Source: Polynucleobacter asymbioticus (GTDB taxonomy: Bacteria; Pseudomonadota; Gammaproteobacteria; Burkholderiales; Burkholderiaceae). Taken from it: DNA of 64,000 nucleotides. Each line of letters begins with the position of its first letter. Position 1 is the stretch's first letter. The stretch is from positions 1,556,821 through 1,620,820 of the forward strand of contig NZ_CP061297.1 of NCBI RefSeq assembly GCF_018687575.1, given 5' to 3'. Shown in pieces: positions 54,022 through 62,489 of this stretch. The notes below the pieces were generated by a model. It was not told where the DNA came from and searched no databases. It saw nothing but the letters and a program-made list of their open reading frames with translations. The translations under genes and the position numbers were made by a program.

Positions 54022-55191
54022 TTATTTGTTTTTCGCAACAGCGGCAACTACCTTAGTAGCAGCTTCTGCCATTGAATCGGCACTAATGATTGGCAAACCA
54101 GAGTCAGCAAGAATTTTCTTGCCCAACTCTTCATTGGTACCCTTCATGCGCACAACCAAAGGCACAGTCAAGTTCACAGCCTTACATGCTGTTACTACGC
54201 CATCAGCAATCACATCGCAACGCATAATGCCACCGAAAATATTGACCAAAATTGCTTCAACACTCTTGTTCTTGAGCATGATTTTGAATGCTTCAGTTAC
54301 TTTTTCTGCAGTCGCGCCACCACCAACGTCCAAGAAGTTTGCTGGCTCGCCGCCAAACAACTTAATCGTATCCATCGTAGCCATTGCTAAGCCAGCACCA
54401 TTCACTAAGCAACCAATGTTGCCGTCAAGTGAGATGTAGGCCAAGTCAAACTTAGAAGCTTCGATCTCAGCTGCATCTTCTTCATCAATATCGCGATAAG
54501 CCACGATTTCTGGATGACGATACAAAGCATTCGGATCGAAATTGAATTTAGCGTCAAGCGCCTTGATCTTGCCATTACCTTCGAGAATCAATGGGTTGAT
54601 CTCAACCAATGAAGCATCGGTTTCCCAATAGGTCTTATACAAATTCTTAAACACATCACTAGCCATTGGAATAGACGCATCTGGAACTCCGATGCCTTTC
54701 GCAATGATCTGGCAATCAGCGTCAGTTAAACCAATCAATGGATCAACAAACACTTTGATAATTTTTTCTGGGTGAGATTCTGCAACCTCTTCAATATCCA
54801 TACCGCCTTCGCTAGAAGCCATGATCACATTCTTTTGTGTGCCACGGTCAGTAACGATACTGAAGTAGTACTCTTTTTTAATATCTGCGCCATCTTCAAT
54901 TAAGAGGCGATTTACTTTTTGACCTTCTGGACCAGTTTGATGGGTCTTCAACTGCATACCCAAAATTTCAGAAGCGTACTTTTTCACTTCGTCCATGCTG
55001 CGTGCTAATTTCACACCGCCGCCTTTACCGCGACCACCTGCATGAATTTGAGCTTTCACAACCCATACTGGGCCACCTAATTTTTCAGCGGCTTTAATTG
55101 CCTCATCAACACTAAATGCAGGGATGCCATTTGGAACAGGCACATTAAATTGGCGTAGTAATTCTTTGCCTTGGTACTCATGAATTTTCAT
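54022..55191 (-). CDS. sucC: Succinyl-CoA synthetase beta subunit
   Basis: The ATP-grasp subunit of succinyl-CoA synthetase. It begins [15 protein letters not shown] and has the nucleotide-binding [12 protein letters not shown] near 53-64, and [16 protein letters not shown] near 275. At 389 residues it matches E. coli SucC (388). GGGAGTAATA precedes the ATG. The 187 bases between it and recX hold no gene that I can see. Confidence 0.97.
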   Translation of the reverse strand: MKIHEYQGKELLRQFNVPVPNGIPAFSVDEAIKAAEKLGGPVWVVKAQIHAGGRGKGGGVKLARSMDEVKKYASEILGMQLKTHQTGPEGQKVNRLLIEDGADIKKEYYFSIVTDRGTQKNVIMASSEGGMDIEEVAESHPEKIIKVFVDPLIGLTDADCQIIAKGIGVPDASIPMASDVFKNLYKTYWETDASLVEINPLILEGNGKIKALDAKFNFDPNALYRHPEIVAYRDIDEEDAAEIEASKFDLAYISLDGNIGCLVNGAGLAMATMDTIKLFGGEPANFLDVGGGATAEKVTEAFKIMLKNKSVEAILVNIFGGIMRCDVIADGVVTACKAVNLTVPLVVRMKGTNEELGKKILADSGLPIISADSMAEAATKVVAAVAKNK

Positions 55192-55378
55192 TATTACTCC
55201 CGAAACGGTATCTTTTGCAAGCGATGAGGATTAGTAAAACCGGTTTTTCCTTGACCACCTATTTACCCAATAAACAACCCAAAAGCGGTTTATCTGAATA
55301 AATGGGAGGGGTTTAGCCGACTCCATAAGTCTATCATGCTGCAATGCGGCAACATGGCCTATCTGCTCCGTAATTGCC

Positions 55379-55915
55379 CTAGTCTGGGCGTCCGGCGACC
55401 ACCTTAGAAACAACATCCAAACTGAATCCCTTGGAGGCCAAAAAACGGTATTGACGGGCACGCTCCTTTTGCTCTGTTGCCAAAGCACCAAATTTACGCA
55501 GCCATAGCTCATGGGCGCGTTGATATTCAGTCTCTTTAAGATTTTTGAGTAGATCGGCCGTCTTTGAGCTATCTACCCCAGCCTGTGCAAGTTCATCCTG
55601 TATTTTTCGGGTACCAAAGCGCTCGCTGCGGCGGCGAACCAGAGCTTCTGCAAAGCGTTGATCAGAAAGCCAGCCACGAGCCTCAAAATCATCTAAAACA
55701 GCCTCAATCTGGGCGGTTATAGGAATAGCTGGGGCAATTTCCCCGGAATCTTCCTCGGAGGACTTCAACTTCAGCATCCTTGCCGCTGACTCTTCTAGTT
55801 TCGCTGCCAGCCCCTTGCGGCTGTACTCTCGCATAGACAAAAGCCGCAAAGCCCGAGCTTTGAGACTCGGGCTTTGTTTTTTACTTCCTTTAACGGTGCC
55901 ACCTAATTCTGACAT
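55379..55915 (-). CDS. recX: Regulatory protein RecX
   Basis: Inhibits RecA filament growth. The RecX pattern is seen in LKARALRLLSMREYSRKGLAAKLEE near the N terminus (three-helix repeat start; residues 18-42), GWLSDQRFAEALVRRR near 100 and EYQRAHELWLRKFG near 137. The ATG at 55915 gives 178 residues and lies 7 bases after the recA stop. The longer frame from 55942 would overlap recA. A strong hairpin at 55848-55875 lies in the first part of the coding region and may reduce recX expression relative to recA. Confidence 0.9.
   Translation of the reverse strand: MSELGGTVKGSKKQSPSLKARALRLLSMREYSRKGLAAKLEESAARMLKLKSSEEDSGEIAPAIPITAQIEAVLDDFEARGWLSDQRFAEALVRRRSERFGTRKIQDELAQAGVDSSKTADLLKNLKETEYQRAHELWLRKFGALATEQKERARQYRFLASKGFSLDVVSKVVAGRPD
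55848..55875. other. Strong hairpin inside the 5' coding region of recX
   Basis: AAAGCCCGAG (55848-55857) pairs with CTCGGGCTTT (55866-55875) around an 8-base loop. The T run (GTTTTTT) follows on the plus strand, where no gene is transcribed. In the recX direction the stem is followed only by GCGGCTTTTG, so it would be a weak or partial terminator about 40 bases into recX. Confidence 0.6.
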
Positions 55916-55922
55916 CGAAGAA

Positions 55923-57011
55923 TTACGCTTCCTCTTCTTCACTCAAAACGTCGCTCACCACTGCTGTACCAGCCTTGACGCCCAATTTCGCACGAATCTT
56001 GGCTTCAATGTCTTGAGCAATAGCTGGGTTCTCTTTTAAGAACTCGCGCACATTATCTTTTCCTTGACCAATGCGATCACCGTTATAGGCATACCAAGAA
56101 CCAGACTTTTCAACGATATCGGCTTCAACACCCATATCAATAATTTCGCCTTCTCTGGAAATTCCAGCGCCGTACATGATGTCGAAGATGGCTTCACGGA
56201 ATGGTGGGGATACCTTGTTCTTTACAACCTTCACGCGGGTCTCGTTACCAACCACTTCATCGCCTTTCTTGATACTACCGATACGACGAATATCCAAACG
56301 CATAGAAGCGTAAAACTTGAGTGCATTGCCACCAGTAGTTGTCTCAGGTGAACCAAACATCACACCAATCTTCATACGAATCTGGTTAATAAAGATCACT
56401 GTTGTATTGGTACGCTTGATTGCGCCAGTCAGCTTACGCAAGGCTTGGCTCATCAGGCGGGCCTGGAGACCTGGCAATGAATCGCCCATATCACCCTCAA
56501 TCTCCGCCCTTGGCACCAAGGCCGCTACAGAGTCAATAACAATCAAGTCAATGGAACCGGAGCGCACTAGAGCGTCAGCAATTTCCAAGGCTTGCTCACC
56601 AGTATCTGGTTGTGAGATCAATAAATTATTGACGTCCACACCTAAGCGTGAAGCATATTGAACATCTAAGGCGTGCTCAGCATCAATAAAGGCACAAGTT
56701 CCGCCAATCTTTTGCATCTCTGCAATGGCATGCAAAGTTAATGTTGTCTTACCTGAAGATTCTGGGCCGTAAATCTCAATCACGCGCCCACGGGCTAAAC
56801 CGCCAACTCCAAGTGCAATATCTAAACCCAATGAACCACTAGAAACGACCTGAATATCTTGATGAATCTCTGCATCGCCCAATCTCATGATTGAGCCCTT
56901 GCCAAATTGCTTCTCAATTTGCGCCAAGGCTGCAGTCAATGCCTTTTGCTTGTCTCCGCTCATGCCGTCAAATTCTGATGAGGCTGATTTTTTCTTATCA
57001 TCCAAGGCCAT
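55923..57011 (-). CDS. recA: Recombinase RecA
   Basis: The strand-exchange protein and SOS co-protease, 362 residues. Walker A is [10 protein letters not shown] near 76-85, with [18 protein letters not shown] near 155 and [17 protein letters not shown] near 225. The C terminus is acidic (SEEEEA), as is usual. It is the first gene of recA-recX and has a LexA box about 70 bases upstream. Confidence 0.98.
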   Translation of the reverse strand: MALDDKKKSASSEFDGMSGDKQKALTAALAQIEKQFGKGSIMRLGDAEIHQDIQVVSSGSLGLDIALGVGGLARGRVIEIYGPESSGKTTLTLHAIAEMQKIGGTCAFIDAEHALDVQYASRLGVDVNNLLISQPDTGEQALEIADALVRSGSIDLIVIDSVAALVPRAEIEGDMGDSLPGLQARLMSQALRKLTGAIKRTNTTVIFINQIRMKIGVMFGSPETTTGGNALKFYASMRLDIRRIGSIKKGDEVVGNETRVKVVKNKVSPPFREAIFDIMYGAGISREGEIIDMGVEADIVEKSGSWYAYNGDRIGQGKDNVREFLKENPAIAQDIEAKIRAKLGVKAGTAVVSDVLSEEEEA

Positions 57012-57081
57012 TTTTTAATTCCTTTTCGCTATGTATTGGGCTATTTCCCGAAGTTTTTGTGCTTTTCAACAACTCAGAAGT

Positions 57082-57101
57082 TACTGTATATAAAAACAGT
57101 A
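57082..57101 (-). promoter_or_regulatory. LexA (SOS) box upstream of recA
   Basis: TACTGTATATAAAAACAGTA matches the E. coli-type SOS box CTGT-N8-ACAG perfectly in the outer arms. It lies 71 bases before the recA start on the minus strand, in the 118-base gap after the DUF2878 gene. lexA itself is not in the window. Confidence 0.9.
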
Positions 57102-57129
57102 TTATTTGCAAGCGGCTTTTTACAGGAAT

Positions 57130-57663
57130 TTACGGATTTTTTACTAGGCCATCGTTGATTGAGGTGCGATCCCAGTAAAAAAAGAGGGGTATGGCAACTC
57201 CCCAGGCCAGTCCAAGCAGAACAAGGCCGCCGATTTGGCCGTTGACGCCCCACGCCCCCGCACCCATTCTGACCCCAGCCTCGTAAGACATAGGGCCGGC
57301 AATGGCACCCAGAACCACTCCCAGGATGGATCTACCTCGTAACCAAGCCAAAGAGCTATTAATGGTGCTAGCGACTAAGGCCCAAAGAGTCCACATCCAT
57401 ACTGGCGAGAGGTAGGCACTAGGCCAGGAATTCTCAAAGTTTAAGAAACCCCAATAAGCAATGAGAGTGTCGACTACCGCCCCAAATAAGGCTGCCTTCA
57501 GGAGCAGTTTTAGCTCCGCAAGAGGTCGTGGCGCAAACCAGACATGAATTGCAAGATAGGCCAAAGTAGCAACAACAGGCCAAAAGACCTGTTGATTGGC
57601 TGCACCAATGACGCAAGCAAACCAACCAGCTTGGAAAAAGACGAAATTCCAAAATTTAGCCAT
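57130..57663 (-). CDS. DUF2878-type integral membrane protein
   Basis: A 177-residue protein with about five membrane helices and no recognised catalytic motif. It starts MAKFWNFVFFQAGWFACVIG, like DUF2878 proteins, and ends with a short basic-acidic tail. The frame is open to 57702, but that would run into the terminator hairpin, and the ATG at 57663 fits the family. It lies between the tRNA-Met gene and recA; function is unknown. Confidence 0.8.
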   Translation of the reverse strand: MAKFWNFVFFQAGWFACVIGAANQQVFWPVVATLAYLAIHVWFAPRPLAELKLLLKAALFGAVVDTLIAYWGFLNFENSWPSAYLSPVWMWTLWALVASTINSSLAWLRGRSILGVVLGAIAGPMSYEAGVRMGAGAWGVNGQIGGLVLLGLAWGVAIPLFFYWDRTSINDGLVKNP

Positions 57664-57691
57664 CAATCGAACCCGAGTGACATTACTTAAG

Positions 57692-57724
57692 AAAAAGGCC
57701 ACTGCCGGTGGGCAATGGCCTTTT
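57692..57724 (-). terminator. Terminator of the tRNA-Met gene
   Basis: AAAAGGCCACTGCC (57693-57706) and GGCAATGGCCTTTT (57711-57724) pair with a single mismatch and a GGTG loop. Read on the minus strand it begins 5 bases after the tRNA CCA and ends in TTTTTC. Confidence 0.85.
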
Positions 57725-57728
57725 GATA

Positions 57729-57805
57729 TGGTGGCGAATCAGGGATTTGAACCCCGGACCTGCGGATTATGATTCCGTCGCTCTAACCAGCTGAGCTAAT
57801 TCGCC
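57729..57805 (-). tRNA. tRNA-Met, anticodon CAU (elongator type)
   Basis: A full cloverleaf of 77 bases with encoded CCA. The acceptor stem GGCGAAT/ATTCGCC is perfect, the D arm is GCTC/GAGC, the anticodon loop is ATCATAA with CAU, and the T arm is CGGGG/CCCTG around TTCAAAT. The anticodon stem has an A-C mismatch at its top pair (27-43). It lacks the three G-C pairs of initiator tRNA, so elongator Met is favoured; tRNA-Ile2, whose CAU is modified to lysidine, is a less likely alternative. Confidence 0.93.
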
Positions 57806-57860
57806 GAACTCGTAATTGTAAATGATCAGACGCCTTCTGTCTAAACCAAAAGGGGTTGAT

Positions 57861-58268
57861 TTACTTAATCTGAAAGACGCTTATCGCATCATCCCGGTTA
57901 TAGCGGACAAAAACCTCGATTTTCTTAGCCAGAAAGAGCTTTTTTAGCACTTCATCTTTGTTCTCAAAAATGATGGCGGTTTGCTCCGGATAGCGTGAAA
58001 AAGGATCGCTCATCACCTCGATAGACTGTCCATCCACCTTGATCATACGAATAGTACGCTTATAAAGACGGTCAGGCTGAATAAAAATCAGCCGCTTGAC
58101 GTACTTATCTAAAACCAATTTTTGCCCCTGCTCATTGGTCTTGAAGTAATAAACCAACTCATCCTTGCCGTTAGTAGTGACGTCCCGCTCCTCATCCCAC
58201 TTAGCAAATGCAGTCTGGCTGCTCAGCGCATAAAGAATTGCCACCACCAATAATCTATAAAGAGGCAT
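57861..58268 (-). CDS. Small exported protein of unknown function
   Basis: A 135-residue protein with a clear signal peptide (hydrophobic core about 5-17, likely cleavage after AFA at 22). The mature part has a repeated strand pattern with charged residues (KLVLDKYVKRLIFIQPDRLY; KKIEVFVRYNRDD) and no cysteines, suggesting a soluble periplasmic beta-rich protein. I do not recognise the family. It diverges from the MOSC gene across 49 bases. Confidence 0.7.
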   Translation of the reverse strand: MPLYRLLVVAILYALSSQTAFAKWDEERDVTTNGKDELVYYFKTNEQGQKLVLDKYVKRLIFIQPDRLYKRTIRMIKVDGQSIEVMSDPFSRYPEQTAIIFENKDEVLKKLFLAKKIEVFVRYNRDDAISVFQIK

Positions 58269-58317
58269 TATTCACTTTCTTAGTTTGATTATTTCATCTT
58301 ATCAGTCATCTACACCT

Positions 58318-58929
58318 ATGCAACTTCTCTCCATATCTTCTGGCAAAGTCATGCCACTCTTTGGATCGCATCACCCAAATTACTCACAAGTAGCCTCAGC
58401 CATTCATAAACAATCGATTAGCAATCTTGCCTCCCCCACTCCCGTTGAAATTACTCGACTTGGTGTTGCCGGCGATGAGCAGGCAGATCCCTCAGTGCAT
58501 GGTGGAATAGAAAAAGCGATTTATGTATATCCAGTTGAGCACTATGCTTTTTGGAATGAATTACTTTCTCGTGAGACTAAGAAGCCCGTTGACCTAGCGC
58601 TGGGAGCTTTCGGTGAAAACTTCACCATTCAAGGCTTGCTGGAAACGGAGGTATTTGTCGGGGACCAAATGCAGATTGGTGAACTTCAATTTACCGTAGT
58701 CAAACTTCGTGAACCCTGCTTTAAGTTCAATGCCAAGATGCACTACAAGGGCGCAGCCAAAGCCATGCTGCAATCCGGTTTTAGTGGGTGGTATCTACGT
58801 GTAAATCAAACTGGTCTTCTCGCAGCAGGCGCCGCAATCACTGTTCTGCCAGGCCAAAGAGTGACCTCGATTGCGGATCAAAACCTAGCGCTCTTTAATC
58901 GAGGCAATCAAAAAGATCTTTGGGATTAA
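58318..58929 (+). CDS. MOSC-domain protein, YiiM-like
   Basis: A 203-residue MOSC-domain protein. The MOSC pattern VAGDEQADPSVHGGIEKAIYVYP near 57 and GAFGENFTIQGL near 98 are present, and the conserved cysteine is in REPCFKFNAKM near 139. YiiM-like proteins bind a molybdenum cofactor and reduce N-hydroxylated purines such as 6-N-hydroxylaminopurine. A TTG at 58285 extends the frame, but ATG 58318 is the natural start. It converges on the transporter gene with a shared terminator. Confidence 0.88.
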   Translation: MQLLSISSGKVMPLFGSHHPNYSQVASAIHKQSISNLASPTPVEITRLGVAGDEQADPSVHGGIEKAIYVYPVEHYAFWNELLSRETKKPVDLALGAFGENFTIQGLLETEVFVGDQMQIGELQFTVVKLREPCFKFNAKMHYKGAAKAMLQSGFSGWYLRVNQTGLLAAGAAITVLPGQRVTSIADQNLALFNRGNQKDLWD

Positions 58930-58957
58930 TCGCTGTACTGAATTTTTAGCAATAAAA

Positions 58958-58984
58958 AAACCCGACCACATCGTGGTCGGGTTT
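58958..58984. terminator. Bidirectional terminator between MOSC and MHS transporter genes
   Basis: AAACCCGACCAC (58958-58969) pairs with GTGGTCGGGTTT (58973-58984) around a 3-base loop, with an A run before it and T-rich sequence after it. It serves both convergent genes. Confidence 0.9.
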
Positions 58985-59009
58985 AGTTTTTGAAACAGCC
59001 TAGTAAAGC

Positions 59010-60680
59010 TTAGTCTTTAGCGTAAATGTCTACGTCTTTGGTTTCTTTAATAAACAGTGTACCGATTACCAATGTCACCGCAGCGATGATGATTGGGTAC
59101 CAGAGACCGTAGTAAATATTACCGTTTTGCGCAACCAAGGCAAAGGCGATTGTTGGCATCAAGCCACCGAACCAACCGTTACCAATGTGGTATGGCAAAG
59201 ACATAGAGGTGTAGCGAATACGGGTTGGGAACATCTCAACCAACATCGCAGCAATTGGGCCATAAACCATGGTTACCAAGATCACCAAAATTACCAAAAT
59301 ACCAAGAATCGCAGCATGGTTGATGCCAGCAGGATCAGCCTTTGCAGGATAACCAGCAGCATTCAATGCCTCACGAATCGCTTTCTTGAACTCAGCATCT
59401 TTTGCTTTTGCATCAGCTGGAGCTAGACCTTTTGCAGAGTAACCCTGAATCTCTGTATCGCCAATCTTCACAACAGCAGTACCGCCGGCTGGGCCAGGGA
59501 TTGTTGTGTAGCTTGCAGAGTTAGAAGCCATAACTTGCTTTGCAATGTCGCAAGAACTTGTGAACTTCGCAGTACCTGTTGGGTTGAACTGGAAAGTACA
59601 TTCGTTTACATCAGCAGTAATACTTGCTGGTGCAGTAGCCATCGCCTTTTCTAACGCTGGGTTAGCAAAGTGAGTTAAACCGTTGAACAAGGAAACTGGT
59701 GTGTTCGGGATGTACAGAATGATGGCGAGCAACAAGCCACCCATGATGATGACCTTACGGCCGATCTTGTCTGACAAAGTACCGAAGATCACGAAGAATG
59801 GTGTGCCGATTACCAATGAAGCAGCAATCAACAAGTTCGCAGTCTTAGGATCTACCTTCAACACTTGAGTGAGGTAGAACAAAGCGTAGAACTGACCTGT
59901 GTACCAAACCACCGCTTGACCTGCAACCAGACCAAACAATGCCAAGATAACAATCTTCAAGTTCTTCCATTGACCGAATGATTCTGTCAAAGGCGCTTTA
60001 GAAAGTTTGCCCTCTTCCTTCATCTTCTTAAATGCTGGAGATTCGTTCATCGATAAACGGATGTAAACAGAAACGCCCAACAATACGATTGAGAGAAGGA
60101 ATGGAACGCGCCAGCCCCAGACATCAAAGTCTGCGCCAGTGAATTCACGTGTGAACAAAATCACTAACAAGGACAAGAACAAGCCAAGAGTAGCTGTTGT
60201 CTGAATCCAAGCTGTGTACGCGCCACGCTTACCGTGAGGAGCATGCTCCGCAACGTAAGTAGCAGCACCACCGTACTCACCACCCAAAGCCAAACCTTGA
60301 AGCATACGCAATGCGATCAAGATAACTGGGGCAGCAACACCGATAGTTGCATAGTTAGGCAAACAACCTACGACGAAGGTTGCGCCACCCATCAAGAGGA
60401 TCGTCACCAAGAAGGTGTACTTACGACCAATCAAATCACCTAAGCGACCAAATACCAAAGCGCCGAATGGGCGAACGATAAAGCCGGCAGCAAATGCTAA
60501 CAAAGCAAAAATGAAGGCTGAGCCAGCATCTAAGCCTGAGAAAAACTGCTTGGCCATAATGGCAGCCAATGAACCGTAAAGATAAAAGTCGTACCACTCA
60601 AAAACCGTACCTAAAGAGGAAGCAAAAATAACTTTGCGTTCTTCAGCGGTCATTGGGGCTGCTTTAGTTGATGTTGACAT
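59010..60680 (-). CDS. MFS transporter, MHS (metabolite:H+ symporter) family, with large periplasmic insertion
   Basis: A 12-helix major facilitator of the MHS family (ShiA/ProP/KgtP relatives). It has FEWYDFYLYGSLAA near 27-40, motif A GRLGDLIGRKYTF at 78-90 and its repeat TLSDKIGRKV at 301-310, and RMLQGLALGGEYGGAA at 125-140. Between helices 9 and 10 there is a soluble insertion of roughly 125 residues (about 327-453) with two cysteines (C361 and C377), predicted to be periplasmic. At 556 residues it is over 100 longer than ordinary MHS carriers. The substrate is not readable; an organic acid is a guess. An AGGAG ribosome site precedes the start. Confidence 0.88.
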   Translation of the reverse strand: MSTSTKAAPMTAEERKVIFASSLGTVFEWYDFYLYGSLAAIMAKQFFSGLDAGSAFIFALLAFAAGFIVRPFGALVFGRLGDLIGRKYTFLVTILLMGGATFVVGCLPNYATIGVAAPVILIALRMLQGLALGGEYGGAATYVAEHAPHGKRGAYTAWIQTTATLGLFLSLLVILFTREFTGADFDVWGWRVPFLLSIVLLGVSVYIRLSMNESPAFKKMKEEGKLSKAPLTESFGQWKNLKIVILALFGLVAGQAVVWYTGQFYALFYLTQVLKVDPKTANLLIAASLVIGTPFFVIFGTLSDKIGRKVIIMGGLLLAIILYIPNTPVSLFNGLTHFANPALEKAMATAPASITADVNECTFQFNPTGTAKFTSSCDIAKQVMASNSASYTTIPGPAGGTAVVKIGDTEIQGYSAKGLAPADAKAKDAEFKKAIREALNAAGYPAKADPAGINHAAILGILVILVILVTMVYGPIAAMLVEMFPTRIRYTSMSLPYHIGNGWFGGLMPTIAFALVAQNGNIYYGLWYPIIIAAVTLVIGTLFIKETKDVDIYAKD

Positions 60681-60730
60681 CAGTAGCTCCTAACTATTTT
60701 TATTAAATGAAAAACAACGGGACGATTATG

Positions 60731-60748
60731 CTTTGAAAAAATTCAAAG
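60731..60748. promoter_or_regulatory. Palindrome upstream of the MHS transporter gene
   Basis: CTTTGAA (60731-60737) and TTCAAAG (60742-60748) form a perfect inverted repeat with an A4 centre. It sits directly upstream of CATAAT (60725-60730 read on the minus strand), a possible -10 for the transporter gene. It is a candidate operator. Confidence 0.45.
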
Positions 60749-60784
60749 AAATCCACTAGTTAGGGTAATTCCCCATCAAATTGG

Positions 60785-60801
60785 ATCGGGGTTTTCCCGA
60801 T
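60785..60801. promoter_or_regulatory. Second palindrome in the transporter/GGT divergent gap
   Basis: ATCGGG (60785-60790) pairs with CCCGAT (60796-60801) around GTTTT. It lies 90 bases before the GGT-like start. It may be an operator or a hairpin; no T run follows. Confidence 0.35.
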
Positions 60802-60890
60802 AAAACTGCAAACTAGAGGCCATAAAGCAACATTTATTAGCTTAGCGTCTAATACCAAAACAACGCATTCATTATTTGGAACCAAAAATC

Positions 60891-62489
60891 ATGCAACAAA
60901 AATGGGGTATTCGAGGTATGGCGGTAGCGCCACACTCGCTGGCATCTGAATCTGCTTTAGCAGTCCTGCGCGAAGGCGGCAATGCACTTGAGGCCATGAT
61001 TGCTGCAGCCGCCACAATTGCAGTTGTCTATCCCCACATGAACTCCATTGGTGGAGACTCTTTCTGGGTGGTTCACTCCCCTGGTAAAGCCATGGGCGGA
61101 ATTGATGCCTGCGGTGCAGCTGCCGGCCTAGCAACTAAGCAGTGGTACGCCGAGCGCGGAATCACTAAAGCCATTCCTTTTCGAGGTGCTATTGCAGCCA
61201 ATACAGTTGCTGGCACTATTTCTGGCTGGGGTGCCGCACAAAAGCTTTCGCAACAGGGCCTCAGCGGCAAACTCCCCCTCTCACGCCTACTGGCAGATGC
61301 GATTCACTATGCAGAAGCTGGGGTTCCGGTTACCTATAGCCAATCTAGCCTCACCGCCAAAAAACGAGCTGAGCTGAGTGATATTCCCGGATTCGCTGAA
61401 ACATTTCTAGCTGATGGCCAAGCACCTAATGTAGGCAGCATCTTCAAGCAAGAACGTCTTGCGAAAACCTTGCGCCAAATTTCTCGTAAGGGCACAGAAG
61501 ATTATTACCGTGGTGATTTAGCTGAATTACTTGCTAAGGAGCTCACGGAAATCGGCAGCCCTCTTAGGTTATCGGATCTTCATCGCCATCAAGCCAAACT
61601 GATTGATCCGCTTGAACTCAAACACAGCATGGGCAATGTCTACAACATGACCCCGCCAACCCAAGGCGTTGTGTCTTTAATGATCATTGGTATCTTGGAT
61701 CAACTCAATCTCAAGCGCTTTAAGGTTGATGGCGCTGAGTATGTTCATCATTGTGTTGAGGCTACTAAACAAGCCTTCATGGTCAGAGATCAATATGTGA
61801 CTGATCCCGCCTATATGACAAAGCATGCTCAATCTTTCTTGTCCCCCGCCTTTTTAAAGAAGTTGGCAAAAAATATTGATCCTGAAAAAGCTTTACCTTG
61901 GGGTCAAGGCAAAGGGCCTGCAGATACGATTTGGATGGGCGTAATTGATGGAGATGGAAATTGCGTTTCCTTCATTCAAAGTATTTATCACGAGTTTGGT
62001 GCCGGCATCGTGCTACCTAAATCTGGTGTGAATTGGCAGAACCGCGGATGCAGCTTCTCGCTAGATCCAAAAACACTCAACCACCTTGAACCCTATCGCA
62101 AACCATTCCATACATTGAACCCAGCCATGGCTCTATTTAAGGATGGTCGGTCTATGGTGTACGGCACGATGGGTGGCGATGGCCAACCCCAAACGCAGTG
62201 CGCCGTCTTTACCCGCACGGCGACATATGGTCTTGATCCACAAGATGCGATTAGCCGCCCACGTTGGCTGCTTGGTAGAACCTGGGGTCAAACTAGTGAC
62301 AGCCTTAAATTAGAGTCACGCTTTAGTCCATGGGTTGCCAAAGAACTACACGCCCTGGGACACGAAATTGAAATGCTCGATGCCTTTGATGAAACTGTTG
62401 GCCATGCGGGTTGTATTATTCGTGACCCATCCGGCACGCTGCATGGTGGCTGGGATCCTCGCAGCGATGGCGCTGTTAGCGCGTTTTAG
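60891..62489 (+). CDS. Gamma-glutamyltransferase-family Ntn hydrolase
   Basis: A 532-residue precursor of the GGT fold, expected to cleave itself so that a Thr becomes the new N terminus. The putative nucleophile is the Thr in ADTIWMGVIDGDGN near residue 350, followed by the FGAGIVLP segment; GGDGQPQTQ near 430 is the oxyanion region. It has no signal peptide, so it is predicted to be cytosolic, unlike E. coli Ggt. Substrates of such proteins include glutathione, cephalosporin side chains and other gamma-glutamyl or acyl amides; here it is unknown. ATG 60891 is chosen over TTG 60876. It overlaps the TRIC gene by 14 bases at its 3' end. Confidence 0.85.
   Translation: MQQKWGIRGMAVAPHSLASESALAVLREGGNALEAMIAAAATIAVVYPHMNSIGGDSFWVVHSPGKAMGGIDACGAAAGLATKQWYAERGITKAIPFRGAIAANTVAGTISGWGAAQKLSQQGLSGKLPLSRLLADAIHYAEAGVPVTYSQSSLTAKKRAELSDIPGFAETFLADGQAPNVGSIFKQERLAKTLRQISRKGTEDYYRGDLAELLAKELTEIGSPLRLSDLHRHQAKLIDPLELKHSMGNVYNMTPPTQGVVSLMIIGILDQLNLKRFKVDGAEYVHHCVEATKQAFMVRDQYVTDPAYMTKHAQSFLSPAFLKKLAKNIDPEKALPWGQGKGPADTIWMGVIDGDGNCVSFIQSIYHEFGAGIVLPKSGVNWQNRGCSFSLDPKTLNHLEPYRKPFHTLNPAMALFKDGRSMVYGTMGGDGQPQTQCAVFTRTATYGLDPQDAISRPRWLLGRTWGQTSDSLKLESRFSPWVAKELHALGHEIEMLDAFDETVGHAGCIIRDPSGTLHGGWDPRSDGAVSAF

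Noticed and set aside
55848..55882. Plus-strand terminator with a T run
   Set aside because: No plus-strand gene is transcribed here; the hairpin is considered only for its effect on recX.
57729..57805. Initiator tRNA-fMet
   Set aside because: The anticodon stem lacks the three consecutive G-C pairs, and the acceptor stem is fully paired at position 1-72.
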